Origin: Gordonia namibiensis NBRC 108229
Lineage (GTDB): Bacteria; Actinomycetota; Actinomycetes; Mycobacteriales; Mycobacteriaceae
Assembly: GCF_000298235.1 (NCBI RefSeq)
Contig: NZ_BAHE01000044.1
Coordinates: forward strand, 1-42,860
Direction: 5' to 3'
Length of the DNA: 42,860 bases
The notes below the pieces were generated by a model that was not told the origin of the DNA, searched no databases, and saw only the letters and a list, made by a program, of their open reading frames with translations. The position numbers and the translations under genes were made by a program. Below are positions 25,888-35,486 of this stretch, in pieces (within the stretch, counting starts at the first letter, position 1; every line of letters starts with the position of its first letter).

Positions 25888-27222
25888 GTGTCTTCACAGT
25901 CTGCGACCACTGAAGTAGTCGATCTCGTCAGCCGGTTGATCCGGTTCGACACCTCCAACACGGGGGAGCCGGAAACCACGAAAGGCGAGGAAGAGTGCGC
26001 CAAATGGGTGGCGCAGCAACTCGAAGAAGTGGGATACACCACACAATACGTCGAATCGGGTCGTCCGGGCCGCGGGAACGTCTTCGCACGGCTCGCCGGA
26101 CCGCCCGATTCCGATCGCGGTGCCCTGCTGATCCACGCACATCTCGACGTGGTGCCCGCCGAACCGGCGGACTGGAGCGTCCACCCGTTCTCCGGTGCTG
26201 TCAAGGACGGTTACATCTGGGGACGCGGCGCGGTCGACATGAAGGACATGGCCGGGATGGCGCTCGCGCTCGCCCGCCAGTTCAAGCGCGACGGCACGGT
26301 CCCGCCGCGCGAGATCGTCTTCGCGTTTCTCGCCGATGAGGAGGCCGGCGGGGCCTGGGGCGCCCACTGGCTCGTCGAGCACCGCCCCGACCTGTTCGAG
26401 GGGATCACCGAGGCGGTCGGCGAGGTCGGCGGCTTCTCGTTGACCGTCGACCGGCCCGACGGCACCCAGAAGCGCCTGTACCTCGTCGAGACGGCGGAGA
26501 AGGGCCTCGGGTGGATGCGCCTCACCGCCGACGCGCAGGCCGGCCACGGGTCGTTCCTGCACTCGGACAACGCCGTCACCGAGGTCGCCGAGGCGGTGGC
26601 GCGCATCGGCCGACACACGTTCCCGCTCGTGATGACCGACTCGGTGAGCCAGTTCCTCGCCGAGGTCAGCGCCGAGACCGGTCTGGATTTCAACCCGGAG
26701 GCGCCAGATCTCGAGACCTCGCTGTTCAAGCTCGGCAACCTCGCCCGCATCATCGGGGCGACACTGCGCGACACGGCCAACCCGACCATGCTCAAGGCCG
26801 GGTACAAGGCCAACGTCATCCCCCAGAAGGCCGAGGCCGTCATCGACTGCCGCGTGCTGCCCGGACGGCAGAAGGCGTTCGAGAAGGAGATCGACGAACT
26901 CATCGGGCCCAATGTGACCCGCGAGTGGATCACCCACCTCGACTCGTACGAGACGAGTTTCGACGGCCACCTCGTCGACGCCATGAACGACGCCATCCTC
27001 GCGCACGACGAGCACGGAAAGACCGTGCCCTACATGCTCTCTGCGGGCACCGACGCCAAGGCGTTCGCCAAGCTGGGCATCCGTTGCTTCGGCTTCGCGC
27101 CGCTGCAGCTGCCGCCCGACCTCGACTTCGCGGCGCTCTTCCACGGCGTCGACGAGCGCGTCCCGGTCGACGCGGTTCTGTTCGGCACCAAGGTGTTCGA
27201 ACACTTCCTGCTCCACAGCTGA
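25888..27222 (+). CDS. M20-family metallopeptidase (ArgE/DapE type)
   Basis: This 444-residue protein is a di-zinc M20 amidohydrolase or peptidase. Motifs are [13 protein letters not shown] (first His and Asp), [12 protein letters not shown] (bridging Asp), [15 protein letters not shown] (catalytic and ligand Glu) and [11 protein letters not shown] near the end. The dimerisation lid is in the middle. GTG 25888 has AGGAG 6 nt upstream. It matches the place of M. tuberculosis Rv2141c, named dapE2, but a lysine-pathway role is not shown by sequence; a general aminoacylase or dipeptidase is equally possible. It starts about 100 bp from the tRNA-Leu, transcribed away from it. Confidence 0.88.
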   Translation: MSSQSATTEVVDLVSRLIRFDTSNTGEPETTKGEEECAKWVAQQLEEVGYTTQYVESGRPGRGNVFARLAGPPDSDRGALLIHAHLDVVPAEPADWSVHPFSGAVKDGYIWGRGAVDMKDMAGMALALARQFKRDGTVPPREIVFAFLADEEAGGAWGAHWLVEHRPDLFEGITEAVGEVGGFSLTVDRPDGTQKRLYLVETAEKGLGWMRLTADAQAGHGSFLHSDNAVTEVAEAVARIGRHTFPLVMTDSVSQFLAEVSAETGLDFNPEAPDLETSLFKLGNLARIIGATLRDTANPTMLKAGYKANVIPQKAEAVIDCRVLPGRQKAFEKEIDELIGPNVTREWITHLDSYETSFDGHLVDAMNDAILAHDEHGKTVPYMLSAGTDAKAFAKLGIRCFGFAPLQLPPDLDFAALFHGVDERVPVDAVLFGTKVFEHFLLHS

Positions 27223-27283
27223 ACCCTCACATAGAGTGAGAACCAGATCGTTCCGATGCGCGAAACGTCAGAAAGGTGAACAC

Positions 27284-27829
27284 ATGTCGTCCTTCGACCC
27301 GTACTCCCCGCTACCGAGCCTGCCCGGTTTCACGCTGACCTCGGAAAGCCTCACCGACGGTTCGCCGCTGGCCAACGGTCAGGTGAGCGGGATCATGGGC
27401 GCGGGTGGAGAAGACCTCTCACCCCAGCTGAGTTGGTCCGGATTCCCCGCTGAGACCAAGTCTTTCGCGGTCACCGTCTACGACCCCGACGCACCCACCG
27501 CGTCCGGTTTCTGGCACTGGGCAGTCGCCGACATCCCCGTGTCGGTCACGAGCCTCCCCGAGGGCGCCGGTGACGAGGACGGCACGGGTCTGCCCGACGG
27601 TGCCGTGACCCTCACCAACGACGCCTCGCTGCGTCGCTACATCGGGGCCGCGCCGCCGCCCGGACACGGACCGCACCGCTACTTCGTCGTCGTCCACGCC
27701 GTCGACACCGAGTCGCTGAACCTGCCCGAGGCGGCCACCCCGGCCTACCTCGGGTTCAACCTGTTCTCCCACGCGATCGCCCGCGCGACCCTGGTGGGCA
27801 CCTACGAACAACCCGGCGAGAACGTCTGA
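27284..27829 (+). CDS. YbhB/YbcL-type PEBP-family protein
   Basis: This 181-residue soluble protein belongs to the phosphatidylethanolamine-binding (Raf kinase inhibitor-like) family. The ligand-pocket motifs are [31 protein letters not shown] and [22 protein letters not shown] 27284 follows GAAAGGTG. TAGAGT at 27232-27237 may be its -10 box, although it also lies only 61 bp after the M20 gene. It corresponds to Rv2140c (TB18.6) and keeps the same neighbour. The bacterial function is uncertain; a small-molecule or phospholipid binding role is assumed from the family. Confidence 0.9.
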   Translation: MSSFDPYSPLPSLPGFTLTSESLTDGSPLANGQVSGIMGAGGEDLSPQLSWSGFPAETKSFAVTVYDPDAPTASGFWHWAVADIPVSVTSLPEGAGDEDGTGLPDGAVTLTNDASLRRYIGAAPPPGHGPHRYFVVVHAVDTESLNLPEAATPAYLGFNLFSHAIARATLVGTYEQPGENV

Positions 27830-27843
27830 CGCGGGGCGATTCG

Positions 27844-28980
27844 CTAGGGCTGGTGGGTGGCGGCGCAGCCGACGGCGTCGGAGATGGACGCGAAGCCGCC
27901 GGCGCGCACCCGCTCGGCGAGACCGGCGTGCAGCTCGTACAGCCAGAGCGGTCCGCCGTAGATGAACCCGGTGTAGACCTGCAGCAGATCGGCGCCGGCG
28001 CAGATGCGTTCCCAGGCCTGATCGACGGTCTCGATGCCGCCGACACTCACGATCGCGATCTTCCCGCCCACGCGGTTGTAGAGGCGCCTGAGGACGGCCA
28101 GCGACCGGTCGGCGACCGGGGCACCCGACAGTCCGCCCGCACCGATCTCGCGCACCTCGGCGTCCGGGGTGCGCAGGCCTTCGCGGCCGATGGTGGTGTT
28201 GGTGGCGACGATCCCGGCCAGTCCGAGCTCGACGGCGAGGTCGGCGACAGCGTCGATGTCGTCGTCGACGAGATCGGGTGCGATTTTCACCAGGACCGGG
28301 ACGTGGACCTCGGCCTGCACCGCGGTGAGGATGGGCCGCAGCGAGTCGACGGCCTGTAGGTCACGCAGGCCCGGGGTGTTGGGTGAGCTCACGTTGACGA
28401 CGACGAAGTCGGCGAGGGGCCCGAGAAGGCCTGCCGAGAGCCGGTAGTCGTCGATGGCCTCGTCGAGCGGGACCACCTTGGTCTTGCCGATGTTGGCGCC
28501 GATCGGTGCGGACACCGGACCGCGCCGGACCTCTTTGAGGTGCTCGGCGGCGACGTGCGCGCCCGGGTTGTTGAAGCCCATCCGGTTGATGAGGGCGCGG
28601 TCGGCGGGCAGGCGGAACAGGCGCGGCTGCGGGTTGCCGGGTTGCCCCTGGCCGGTGATGGTGCCGATCTCGGCGAAACCGAAACCGATCTGCCCCCAGG
28701 CGTTCACGGCTCCGGCGGTCTTGTCGAAACCGGCCGCCAGACCGATGGGCACCGGGAAATCCACACCGAACACCCGGCTGCGTAGGACCGGATCGTGGTG
28801 GGCCAGCAGTTTCGCCACCGGGAACGAGATCACCGAGAACCGGCTCACCGCACGCAGCAGCACGAAGACGATGTGATGGATGCGTTCCGGCGGAAGCAGG
28901 AACATCAGTTTGAGCAGCAGGGGATAGCACCGCCGGTTGAGTGCGATCAGCACCTTCGTGGCGGTTCGTGCGGTCAGCAT
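27844..28980 (-). CDS. pyrD: Dihydroorotate dehydrogenase (quinone), class 2
   Basis: This 378-residue enzyme oxidises dihydroorotate to orotate in pyrimidine synthesis and passes electrons to the membrane quinone pool. The N-terminal helical extension (about residues 1-50, with [10 protein letters not shown]) is the membrane-binding part that marks class 2 enzymes. The barrel has [50 protein letters not shown], and [14 protein letters not shown] with the catalytic Ser. FMN-binding segments are IVATNTT and [18 protein letters not shown] 28980 overlaps the end of the upstream DUF5703-like gene by 7 bp. It matches Rv2139. Confidence 0.96.
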   Translation of the reverse strand: MLTARTATKVLIALNRRCYPLLLKLMFLLPPERIHHIVFVLLRAVSRFSVISFPVAKLLAHHDPVLRSRVFGVDFPVPIGLAAGFDKTAGAVNAWGQIGFGFAEIGTITGQGQPGNPQPRLFRLPADRALINRMGFNNPGAHVAAEHLKEVRRGPVSAPIGANIGKTKVVPLDEAIDDYRLSAGLLGPLADFVVVNVSSPNTPGLRDLQAVDSLRPILTAVQAEVHVPVLVKIAPDLVDDDIDAVADLAVELGLAGIVATNTTIGREGLRTPDAEVREIGAGGLSGAPVADRSLAVLRRLYNRVGGKIAIVSVGGIETVDQAWERICAGADLLQVYTGFIYGGPLWLYELHAGLAERVRAGGFASISDAVGCAATHQP

Positions 28981-29297
28981 GCCTGGGCGCTCCGAGGATC
29001 GTGGTCGGTGGAACGGTTCTCGTCGAGTGCGCGGGCCCCGCGGGGCGGACGTTTGCGCTTCAGCAGGACCTTGCGTGTGCCGTCGGAGTAGAGGCGGACC
29101 CGCGACAGCTCCCAGCCGCCGAACTCGGCCTCGAGCGCGAGGCGCATCGAAGCGGTCACCCGGGTGACGTCCGGCGGCAGTTTCAGCAGGATGTACTCGA
29201 CGTCCTCCGAGGTGACCTCCCAGCCGGCTGGGTACTTGGCGCCCACGCGGGCGAAGGTCCGCGAATGCCGCGTGTGGGGTCCTCGGTCAGCGTTCAT
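28974..29297 (-). CDS. Small conserved protein (DUF5703-like)
   Basis: This 107-residue protein has no catalytic motif that I can see. The core [20 protein letters not shown], then [29 protein letters not shown], is a compact alpha/beta pattern; the ends are Arg-rich. It resembles the small actinobacterial DUF5703 proteins encoded near pyrD, a family label given with moderate confidence. It lies between the lipoprotein gene (3 nt upstream) and pyrD (7-bp overlap), so all three are likely one operon. Confidence 0.7.
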   Translation of the reverse strand: MNADRGPHTRHSRTFARVGAKYPAGWEVTSEDVEYILLKLPPDVTRVTASMRLALEAEFGGWELSRVRLYSDGTRKVLLKRKRPPRGARALDENRSTDHDPRSAQAC

Positions 29298-29300
29298 CGA

Positions 29301-30419
29301 TCACCGACCCGGCTCGACCGCGGTGACGCCCAGAGGGGTGCCGGGCGGCGGGACGACCTGGAGCTTGCCGTCGCGCGCAGACAGGACGTAGACGGTGCCC
29401 GCGTCGTCGACGGTGATGGTGTCGGGCTGGACGACAGACGCGAACCGCTGCTTCTCGGTGGGTTCACCGTCGTCCAGGTCATACGCAACCACCTCGTTGT
29501 TCCCGGTTGTCGACACCCAGAGCAGGTTGCGGGTGTCGTCGTAGTCTACGGCGTATGGGCCGTCGGCCACCGGGTAGCGGAATCGCATGACCAGCGGCGA
29601 CCCGAAGAATCCGAGGATCTCGCCGTCGCGGGTGTTCGCGACCAGGATGCGCCCGAAACGGTCGACCGTCGAGTTCGTGGCGCCGTTGCCGGCCCGCAGC
29701 GCGGGACCGGGCTCGCCGGACTCCGGGTCGATCGGGGTCACCGACGACTGCGCGCGGTCGAGGACGACGACCTGGCCGTTTAGGTTCTCTGCGGAGGCCG
29801 GGGCGGCGGTGAGTGAGTCCACGCGGACGAACTCGCGCAGGTCGTGCTTCTTCTGGAACTCCCCGTTCTCGGACTCGGTGTCGTAGATCAGGACCCGGCC
29901 GTCGGCGGTTCCCACGACGATCTGGCCGGACGCGGCACGCACGACCGCGGTCGGTTCATCGGTGTCGAGTTCGGCGGTACGGGCGCGGCCCTCGGCGTCG
30001 ACGACGACCAGCGAGCCCGGTCCGACGCCGAGGTAGCCGCCGTCGGTGTCCGGGGCGAGCGCGGTCAGGCCCGGCACCTGGACGGGGGTGGGCGGCGCGG
30101 CCATCGTCGCGGCGTCGAAGCGGAGCAGTTGGCTGCCGTCCGGCGAGACGACGGCGACCGTGCGGCCGGAGGAGGCGAGAGCCCGCGAGCCGGTGGGGGC
30201 GGGGACCGTGAGGCCGGCCGGATCGGAGGTCGCGGGTGCCTCGACCGCGGTCGCCGGGGCGACGGTCGCGACGTCGGGGGTGCCCGAGTCGTCGGCCCCG
30301 CACGCCGTGATCATCGCCACACCCACGGCGAGAGTAGCCGCCGCGGCAACCGGCCGCCGCAACCGTGCGAGACCTCTCGGGGGCTGGTGACGGGGGCGCG
30401 GTCGTCGAGACGAGTGCAT
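29301..30419 (-). CDS. Beta-propeller lipoprotein (LppL-like)
   Basis: This 372-residue protein starts at ATG 30419 with an Arg-rich leader and a lipoprotein signal ending [10 protein letters not shown], lipid-modified cysteine at residue 40. The mature part is a set of repeated beta-strand units such as [51 protein letters not shown] and [16 protein letters not shown], typical of a YVTN/NHL-type propeller. It would sit on the outer face of the cytoplasmic membrane, probably as a binding or scaffold protein. It occupies the place of LppL (Rv2138). CAAGAT 6 nt before the ATG suggests a leaderless start. It is divergent from uppP. Confidence 0.82.
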   Translation of the reverse strand: MHSSRRPRPRHQPPRGLARLRRPVAAAATLAVGVAMITACGADDSGTPDVATVAPATAVEAPATSDPAGLTVPAPTGSRALASSGRTVAVVSPDGSQLLRFDAATMAAPPTPVQVPGLTALAPDTDGGYLGVGPGSLVVVDAEGRARTAELDTDEPTAVVRAASGQIVVGTADGRVLIYDTESENGEFQKKHDLREFVRVDSLTAAPASAENLNGQVVVLDRAQSSVTPIDPESGEPGPALRAGNGATNSTVDRFGRILVANTRDGEILGFFGSPLVMRFRYPVADGPYAVDYDDTRNLLWVSTTGNNEVVAYDLDDGEPTEKQRFASVVQPDTITVDDAGTVYVLSARDGKLQVVPPPGTPLGVTAVEPGR

Positions 30420-30505
30420 GGACCCATCTTGCGTGACCGCTCGCGTGCGACGCTCAGGCGGGTCGACGCGTGTCACCGAGCCGGGTCGGCGGTCGGGGCT
30501 CCGCG

Positions 30506-30511
30506 TAGCAT
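30506..30511 (+). promoter_or_regulatory. -10 box of a leaderless uppP promoter
   Basis: TAGCAT ends 8 nt before GTG 30520, the same spacing as at fabG1. This argues for GTG 30520 rather than ATG 30532 as the start. Confidence 0.45.
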
Positions 30512-30519
30512 CGGGCGCC

Positions 30520-31362
30520 GTGACCGACACCATGAGCTGGACCCAGTCGATCGTCCTCGGGGCGCTGCAGGGTCTCACCGAGTTCCTGCCGATCTCGTCG
30601 TCCGGGCATCTCCGCATCGCCTCGGAACTCATGTTCGGGGAGGACGCCGGCGCGTCGTTCACCGCGGTCACCCAGCTCGGCACCGAGGCGGCCGTGCTGC
30701 TGTTCTTCGCCAAGGACATCGTTCGCATCATCGCGGCCTGGTTCCGTGGCCTGTTCCACGCCGAGGAGCGGAGCCTCGACTACCGCATCGGCTGGTATGT
30801 GATCTTCGCGACCATCCCGATCGGCATCATCGGCTTCGTACTCAAGGACCAGATCCGCACGACCGGCCGGAATCTGTGGCTGGTGGCGATCATGCTGATC
30901 GTCTTCGCGGGTGTGTTCTGGCTGGCCGAGCGCTACGGCAAGAAGCAGCGTCCGCTGGAGAAGCTGACGCTGCGCGACGGCCTGGTGATGGGCGGCGCCC
31001 AGTGCCTGGCGCTGGTCCCCGGCGTCTCCCGGTCGGGTGCGACCGCCAGTGCGGGCCTGTTCCTCGGCCTCGAACGCGAGGCCGCCTTCCGGTTCTCGTT
31101 CCTGCTGGCCATCCCGGCGGTGACGGCCTCCGGCCTGTTCAGCCTCCCGGACGCGTTCAATCCGAGCGGCGAGGGCATGGAAGCCACCGGGCCCCAGCTG
31201 CTGGTCGCGACGATCGTCGCCTTCATCGTCGGATATGCGGCCATCGCCTGGCTGCTGAAGTTCGTAAGCAACCACTCGATGAACTGGTTCGGCGCCTACC
31301 GGGTGATCCTCGGCGTCCTACTGATCATCCTGCTGTCGACCGGCGCCATCTCCGCGACCTGA
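30520..31362 (+). CDS. uppP: Undecaprenyl-diphosphatase UppP (BacA)
   Basis: This 280-residue integral membrane enzyme dephosphorylates undecaprenyl (in this group decaprenyl) pyrophosphate, recycling the lipid carrier for cell-wall synthesis, and gives bacitracin tolerance. Signature motifs are [19 protein letters not shown] at about residues 12-30 and [20 protein letters not shown] near 163-182, together forming the active site. Seven or eight hydrophobic helices are visible. GTG 30520 is supported by the -10 box; ATG 30532 ([10 protein letters not shown]) is the alternative and would resemble mycobacterial UppP more closely. It matches Rv2136c. Confidence 0.95.
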   Translation: MTDTMSWTQSIVLGALQGLTEFLPISSSGHLRIASELMFGEDAGASFTAVTQLGTEAAVLLFFAKDIVRIIAAWFRGLFHAEERSLDYRIGWYVIFATIPIGIIGFVLKDQIRTTGRNLWLVAIMLIVFAGVFWLAERYGKKQRPLEKLTLRDGLVMGGAQCLALVPGVSRSGATASAGLFLGLEREAAFRFSFLLAIPAVTASGLFSLPDAFNPSGEGMEATGPQLLVATIVAFIVGYAAIAWLLKFVSNHSMNWFGAYRVILGVLLIILLSTGAISAT

Positions 31363-31408
31363 CGATCCCGACGGTCCTCGTCGTGTGCGGGTCGCCCGCG
31401 CTCATGCC

Positions 31409-31414
31409 TATGGT
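31409..31414 (+). promoter_or_regulatory. -10 box of a leaderless promoter for the phosphatase gene
   Basis: TATGGT ends 6 nt before ATG 31421, with no ribosome-binding site. It fits the recurrent leaderless pattern in this window. Confidence 0.5.
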
Positions 31415-31420
31415 TGTGGC

Positions 31421-32158
31421 ATGACCGTGATCCTTCTCCGGCACGGCCGTTCGACGGCGAACACCTCGGGTGTGCTCGCCGGTCGTAGCCCCGGAGTCCA
31501 CCTCGACGACCGGGGCCGCGAACAGGCCGACGACCTCGTAAGCCGCCTGGGCGACCACCTCGCCGAGATCAAGGCGGTGGTGCGATCGCCGCTCGACCGC
31601 TGCGCGGAGACCGTCGCACCGTTGCTCGCCGCACTCGGCACCAACGGCGACCGCCCGCCCGAGGTCGTCGTCGACGATCTCGCCGAGGTCGACTATGGCG
31701 GCTGGACCGGACGATCGATCTCCGAGCTGCTCAAGGAGCCGCTGTGGAAGGTCGTGCAGCAGCAGCCCTCGGCGGCGGTCTTCCCCGACGGCGAGGGGCT
31801 CGCCGACGTCCAGGCCCGGGCGGTGCGCGCCGTCCGCGACCTCGACCGCATCTACGGCGGACCGGACGGTTCCGGGGTGTGGGTCGCGTGTTCGCACGGC
31901 GACGTCATCAAGTCGATCGTCGCCGACGCCATGGGCAGCCATCTCGACGCCTTCCAGCGCATCGTCGTCGAGCCGGCGTCGATCAGCGTCATCCGCTACG
32001 CCTCGTCGCGCCCGTATGTGCACACCGTCAACAACACGCAGAAGCTCTCGATACCGACCCCGCGCCCGCCCGCCGGAGACGACCAGCAGGCCTCCGACGA
32101 CGCGGTCGTGGGCGGGGACACCGGTGCCACTGCGACGGTCCCGGCGACATCGGGATAA
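31421..32158 (+). CDS. Histidine phosphatase (phosphoglycerate-mutase-like)
   Basis: This 245-residue protein belongs to the histidine phosphatase superfamily. The phospho-accepting RHG motif is at the start (VILLRHGRSTANTSG, His about residue 8). Other active-site segments are VRSPLDRCAETVAPLL, EVDYGGWTGRSI, and WVACSHGDVIKSIVADAM with the second His. The C-terminal 35 residues are a Pro/Thr/Ala-rich tail. It corresponds to Rv2135c. The substrate is not shown; acid phosphatase activity on sugar or other phosphates is the usual guess for this subgroup. It leads the DUF3090 gene by 25 bp. Confidence 0.87.
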   Translation: MTVILLRHGRSTANTSGVLAGRSPGVHLDDRGREQADDLVSRLGDHLAEIKAVVRSPLDRCAETVAPLLAALGTNGDRPPEVVVDDLAEVDYGGWTGRSISELLKEPLWKVVQQQPSAAVFPDGEGLADVQARAVRAVRDLDRIYGGPDGSGVWVACSHGDVIKSIVADAMGSHLDAFQRIVVEPASISVIRYASSRPYVHTVNNTQKLSIPTPRPPAGDDQQASDDAVVGGDTGATATVPATSG

Positions 32159-32183
32159 TGAACACAACAATCAAGGAGGTGTG

Positions 32184-32891
32184 ATGTCCCGAGCGATCCA
32201 CGTGTTCCGCAGCCCGGACCGGTTCGTCGCCGGCACGATCGGGCAACCCGGTGACCGCACGTTCTACCTCCAGGCCGTCCACGAGACCCGCATCATCAGC
32301 GTGATGCTCGAGAAGCAGCAGGTCCAGATCCTCGCGGACCGGATCGGTGCGCTCCTCGACGAGATCCATCGCCGCTTCGGGACCCCGATCCCGCCGGCCA
32401 CCGATCGGGTCGGCGACCTGAGCCCGCTCGTCATGCCCGTCGACGCCGAGTTCCGGGTCGGCACCATGGGATTGGGCTGGGACGCCGAGTCCGAGGCCGT
32501 CGTTGTGGAACTCCTCGCCATCACCGAGGGGGAGTTCGACGAGAGTGTCGTGCTCGACGACACCGACGAGGGACCCGATGCGGTGCGGGTGTTCCTGACC
32601 ACCGCGGCCGCACGGGAATTCGCCGCCCGCTCGTCGAAGGTCATCTCCGCCGGCCGGCAGCCGTGCCCGCTGTGCAACGAACCGCTCGACCCCGAAGGTC
32701 ACCTGTGCGTGCGCACCAACGGGTACAAGCGCGATGCGGAGTTGAGCAAGTCGATCGACTTCATCGACCCCGAGGTCTTCAACAGCCTTGCGGCGCAGAC
32801 CGATCCGAGCTTCCTCGTCGACGAGGACGACGACGACCCGGAAGGACCCGACGACGAGGATCCGGGCACGTCCGGACCCTCCCAGGCGTGA
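32184..32891 (+). CDS. DUF3090 family protein with zinc-ribbon-like motif
   Basis: This 235-residue protein belongs to DUF3090, a conserved actinobacterial family. It begins MSRAIHVFRSPDRFVAGTIG after a strong AAGGAGG 4 nt upstream. Segments VFLTTAAAREFAARSSKVISAG and then CPLCNEPLDPEGHLC form a likely zinc site at about residues 160-174. The C-terminus is a run of Asp, Glu and Pro. Its role is unknown; the constant neighbours are the histidine phosphatase and the SCO1664-type protein (Rv2135c-Rv2133c), so these probably act together. Confidence 0.87.
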   Translation: MSRAIHVFRSPDRFVAGTIGQPGDRTFYLQAVHETRIISVMLEKQQVQILADRIGALLDEIHRRFGTPIPPATDRVGDLSPLVMPVDAEFRVGTMGLGWDAESEAVVVELLAITEGEFDESVVLDDTDEGPDAVRVFLTTAAAREFAARSSKVISAGRQPCPLCNEPLDPEGHLCVRTNGYKRDAELSKSIDFIDPEVFNSLAAQTDPSFLVDEDDDDPEGPDDEDPGTSGPSQA

Positions 32892-32907
32892 GACAGGGGC
32901 ACGGTCG

Positions 32908-33783
32908 TTGACGTCGGAGGCCGCGAGCCCGCAACCCGAGCCCTCGGACCCGGTGCCGACTGAGGTGTCGACGCTCGAGATCCTCCGCGACGGCGAGCTG
33001 ACGATCCTCGGTCGGATCCCGTCGGCGAGCAACGCCACCCTCGTGTGCGACGCCGTGCTCGACGAACAGACGGTCCGCTGCGTGTACAAGCCGGTCCGCG
33101 GCGAGGTACCGCTGTGGGACTTCCCGGACGGCACGCTGGCCGGCCGCGAGGTCGCGTCGTACCTGATCTCGGAGGCCCTCGGCTGGGGTGCCATCCCGAC
33201 GACGATCCACCGCGACGGCCCGGTCGGCCCGGGGATGGTCCAGCGCTGGATCGAGACGCCCGACAACACCGAACACCCGCCCGTCGAGCACCAGCCCCGC
33301 GTCGACCTCGTCGACCTGTGCCCGGTCGACCGGGTGCCGACCGGCTTCTTCGCCGTCCTGCAGGCCTACGACCCGTACGGCGAACCCGTCGTGCTCGTCC
33401 ACGCCGACGACCCACGACTCCAGCGACTCTCGGTGCTCGACGTCGTCCTGAACAACGCTGACCGGAAGGGCGGCCACGTGCTCGAGGGCCTCGACGGCGG
33501 GGTCTACGGCATCGACCACGGCATCTGCCTGCACTCCGAGGACAAGCTCCGCACCGTCCTGTGGGGTTGGGCGGGAGAGCAGGTACCCGGGCACCTGGTC
33601 GCCGACGTCGCCGAACTGGCCGAGAAGTTGGAGACCGACGGGTGTGCGTTGCGGGACGAGCTGTTGCGTCACATCACCGCCGACGAGGTCGACGCACTCA
33701 CGGTCCGGGCGATCGTGGTCGCCGAGAGCGAGACCATGCCGCTCCCGCCGGGCCACCGGCCCATCCCGTGGCCCCCCTTCTGA
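32908..33783 (+). CDS. SCO1664-family (PI3/4-kinase-like) protein
   Basis: This 291-residue protein resembles the SCO1664 family, distantly related to phosphatidylinositol 3/4-kinases. The kinase-like core is visible: VYKPVRGEVPLWDFPDGTLAGREVA (nucleotide-binding part), VLDVVLNNADRKGGHVL (catalytic loop) and YGIDHGICLH (metal-binding). The first 20 residues are Ser/Pro-rich. The open frame runs from inside the preceding gene; TTG 32908 is chosen because AGGGG lies about 9 nt upstream and it begins just after the DUF3090 stop. GTG 32953 is an alternative. Substrate unknown. It matches Rv2133c in position. Confidence 0.83.
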   Translation: MTSEAASPQPEPSDPVPTEVSTLEILRDGELTILGRIPSASNATLVCDAVLDEQTVRCVYKPVRGEVPLWDFPDGTLAGREVASYLISEALGWGAIPTTIHRDGPVGPGMVQRWIETPDNTEHPPVEHQPRVDLVDLCPVDRVPTGFFAVLQAYDPYGEPVVLVHADDPRLQRLSVLDVVLNNADRKGGHVLEGLDGGVYGIDHGICLHSEDKLRTVLWGWAGEQVPGHLVADVAELAEKLETDGCALRDELLRHITADEVDALTVRAIVVAESETMPLPPGHRPIPWPPF

Positions 33784-33857
33784 CGCCCCACTGTGATCCG
33801 CGTCGCCGGACGACGCCGCTCCGACCGGGCCGTGAACACCTCGCGGTCCGTGGGCAA

Positions 33858-33863
33858 TACAGT
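33858..33863 (+). promoter_or_regulatory. -10 box of a leaderless mshC promoter
   Basis: TACAGT ends 7 nt before ATG 33871. No ribosome-binding site is present. The box supports both the start choice and independent transcription of mshC. Confidence 0.55.
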
Positions 33864-33870
33864 GGACGCC

Positions 33871-35121
33871 ATGCAGTCGTGGCCCGATGTGGAACTTCCG
33901 GAGGTACCCGGCGAGGGACCTGCCCTTCGCCTCTATGACACCGCCGACCGTGCGGTCCGTCCGGTGACCCCCGGACAGACCGCCACCATGTACGTCTGCG
34001 GGATCACCCCGTACGACGCGACGCACCTCGGCCACGCCGCCACGTATCTGACCTTCGATCAGGTCAACCGCGTCCTGCGGGACCAGGGACACGACGTCCA
34101 CTACGTGCAGAACGTGACCGACGTCGACGACCCGCTGTTCGAGCGTGCCGACCGCGACGGCGTCGACTGGCGCGACCTCGGTGCGCGCGAGACCCAGCTC
34201 TTCCGCGACGACATGACCGCCCTGCGCGTGCTGCCGCCGCGCGACTACATCGGTGCCGTCGAATCGATCGGCGAGGTCATCGAGGTCGTGGAGAAGCTGC
34301 TCGCCTCGGGTGCCGCCTACACCGTCGACGACGCCGAGTACCCCGACGTCTACTTCCGGACCGACGCCACCGAGCAGTTCGGCTACGAATCCGGCTACGA
34401 CCGCGAGACCATGGCCCGGTTCTTCGCCGAGCGCGGGGGCGACCCCGACCGTGCAGGCAAGCGTGACCCCCTCGACGCCCTGCTGTGGCGTGCGAAGCGG
34501 GAAGGCGAGCCGTCGTGGGACTCGCCCTTCGGTCCCGGACGTCCGGGCTGGCACATCGAGTGCTCGGCCATCGCGCTGAACCGGCTCGGCATCGAGTTCG
34601 ACATCCAGGGCGGCGGCAACGACCTGATCTTCCCGCACCACGAGTTCTCGGCGGCCCACGGCGAGGCACTCACGGATTCGCGCCGCTTCGCCCGCCACTA
34701 CGTGCACACCGGCATGGTCGGCCTCGATGGCGAGAAGATGTCGAAGAGCCGCGGCAATCTGGTGTTCGTGTCGGTGCTGCGTCGCGAGGGCGTCGACCCG
34801 GCCGCGATCCGTCTGGCCCTGCTCGCCGACCACTATCGCGGTGACCGCATGTGGACCCAGACGGTGCTCGACACCGCCGTCGAACGTCTCGACCGGTGGC
34901 GCACCGCCTTCGCCGCACCCACCGGCCCCGACGCCGCGGATGTCATCGCGCGCGTCCGCCAGCATCTCGCCGATGATCTCGACACCCCGAAAGCACTTGC
35001 CGCAGTGGACGCCTGGTGCGCGGACGTGCGCAGCGGCATCGGTTCGTCGGCGGAGGCCCCGGCGGCACTCGCGGCCGCGGTCGACGCGCTGCTCGGCATC
35101 CCGGCGACCCGGCAGAACTGA
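33871..35121 (+). CDS. mshC: Mycothiol ligase MshC (cysteine:GlcN-Ins ligase)
   Basis: This 416-residue enzyme joins cysteine to glucosaminyl-inositol with ATP, the third dedicated step of mycothiol synthesis, and arose from cysteinyl-tRNA synthetase. The start [10 protein letters not shown] matches mycobacterial MshC, and a leaderless -10 box supports it. The zinc ligands Cys43 ([17 protein letters not shown]), Cys231 ([10 protein letters not shown]) and His256 (FPHHEFS) fall exactly at the known MshC positions. HLGH is the HIGH-like motif and KMSKSRGN the KMSKS loop. It lacks the anticodon-binding domain of CysRS, as MshC does. The cysQ gene that lies just beside mshC in M. tuberculosis is not present here. 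Confidence 0.97.
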   Translation: MQSWPDVELPEVPGEGPALRLYDTADRAVRPVTPGQTATMYVCGITPYDATHLGHAATYLTFDQVNRVLRDQGHDVHYVQNVTDVDDPLFERADRDGVDWRDLGARETQLFRDDMTALRVLPPRDYIGAVESIGEVIEVVEKLLASGAAYTVDDAEYPDVYFRTDATEQFGYESGYDRETMARFFAERGGDPDRAGKRDPLDALLWRAKREGEPSWDSPFGPGRPGWHIECSAIALNRLGIEFDIQGGGNDLIFPHHEFSAAHGEALTDSRRFARHYVHTGMVGLDGEKMSKSRGNLVFVSVLRREGVDPAAIRLALLADHYRGDRMWTQTVLDTAVERLDRWRTAFAAPTGPDAADVIARVRQHLADDLDTPKALAAVDAWCADVRSGIGSSAEAPAALAAAVDALLGIPATRQN

Positions 35122-35165
35122 TCCCTCCGGGTTGTGCGGGGCGAACAGTGAGTGACCGCTCTGGG

Positions 35166-35171
35166 TACAGT
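35166..35171 (+). promoter_or_regulatory. -10 box of a leaderless promoter for the 102-residue gene
   Basis: TACAGT ends 6 nt before GTG 35178 and decides the start of the small gene that follows. It is identical to the mshC -10 box. Confidence 0.5.
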
Positions 35172-35177
35172 GCTCTC

Positions 35178-35486
35178 GTGGCGCGCGTGCAAGAGATCAG
35201 ACCAGACACCGACTCCGGGGTGTTCACCGTGGTCACCCGGACCTCCACCTACCTGCTCGATTTCGGGGAGATGACGCTGCTGCGTGCCCCCGGCGTCGGC
35301 GGCACCGACAGCGAGGACTGGACCGTCAGCCGGCTGCGCCGTGATTCCGAGGACATCCCGCTGCTCGGGGTCAAGTCCTGCCGGCTCGGCGAGTCCGCGC
35401 AGTTCTGGGTACGGGCCGCCGACGATCCCGACGTCCGCACGTGGCGGATCACCACGCCGGTCGTGTCTATCGAGAAGATCGGCTGA
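35178..35486 (+). CDS. Small hypothetical protein, unrecognised
   Basis: This 102-residue protein begins VARVQEIRPDTDSGVFTVVTRTSTYLLDF (start through residue 28 read in two parts: VARVQEIRPDT, then SGVFTVVTRTSTYLLDF) and ends RITTPVVSIEKIG. The alternating hydrophobic pattern suggests an all-beta fold. It has no signal peptide, cysteine motif or membrane segment beyond one Cys in GVKSCRLGES. I recognise no family. GTG 35178 is chosen by the leaderless -10 box; GTG 35148 is an alternative. It overlaps the end of the converging hydrolase gene by 20 bp. Confidence 0.6.
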   Translation: MARVQEIRPDTDSGVFTVVTRTSTYLLDFGEMTLLRAPGVGGTDSEDWTVSRLRRDSEDIPLLGVKSCRLGESAQFWVRAADDPDVRTWRITTPVVSIEKIG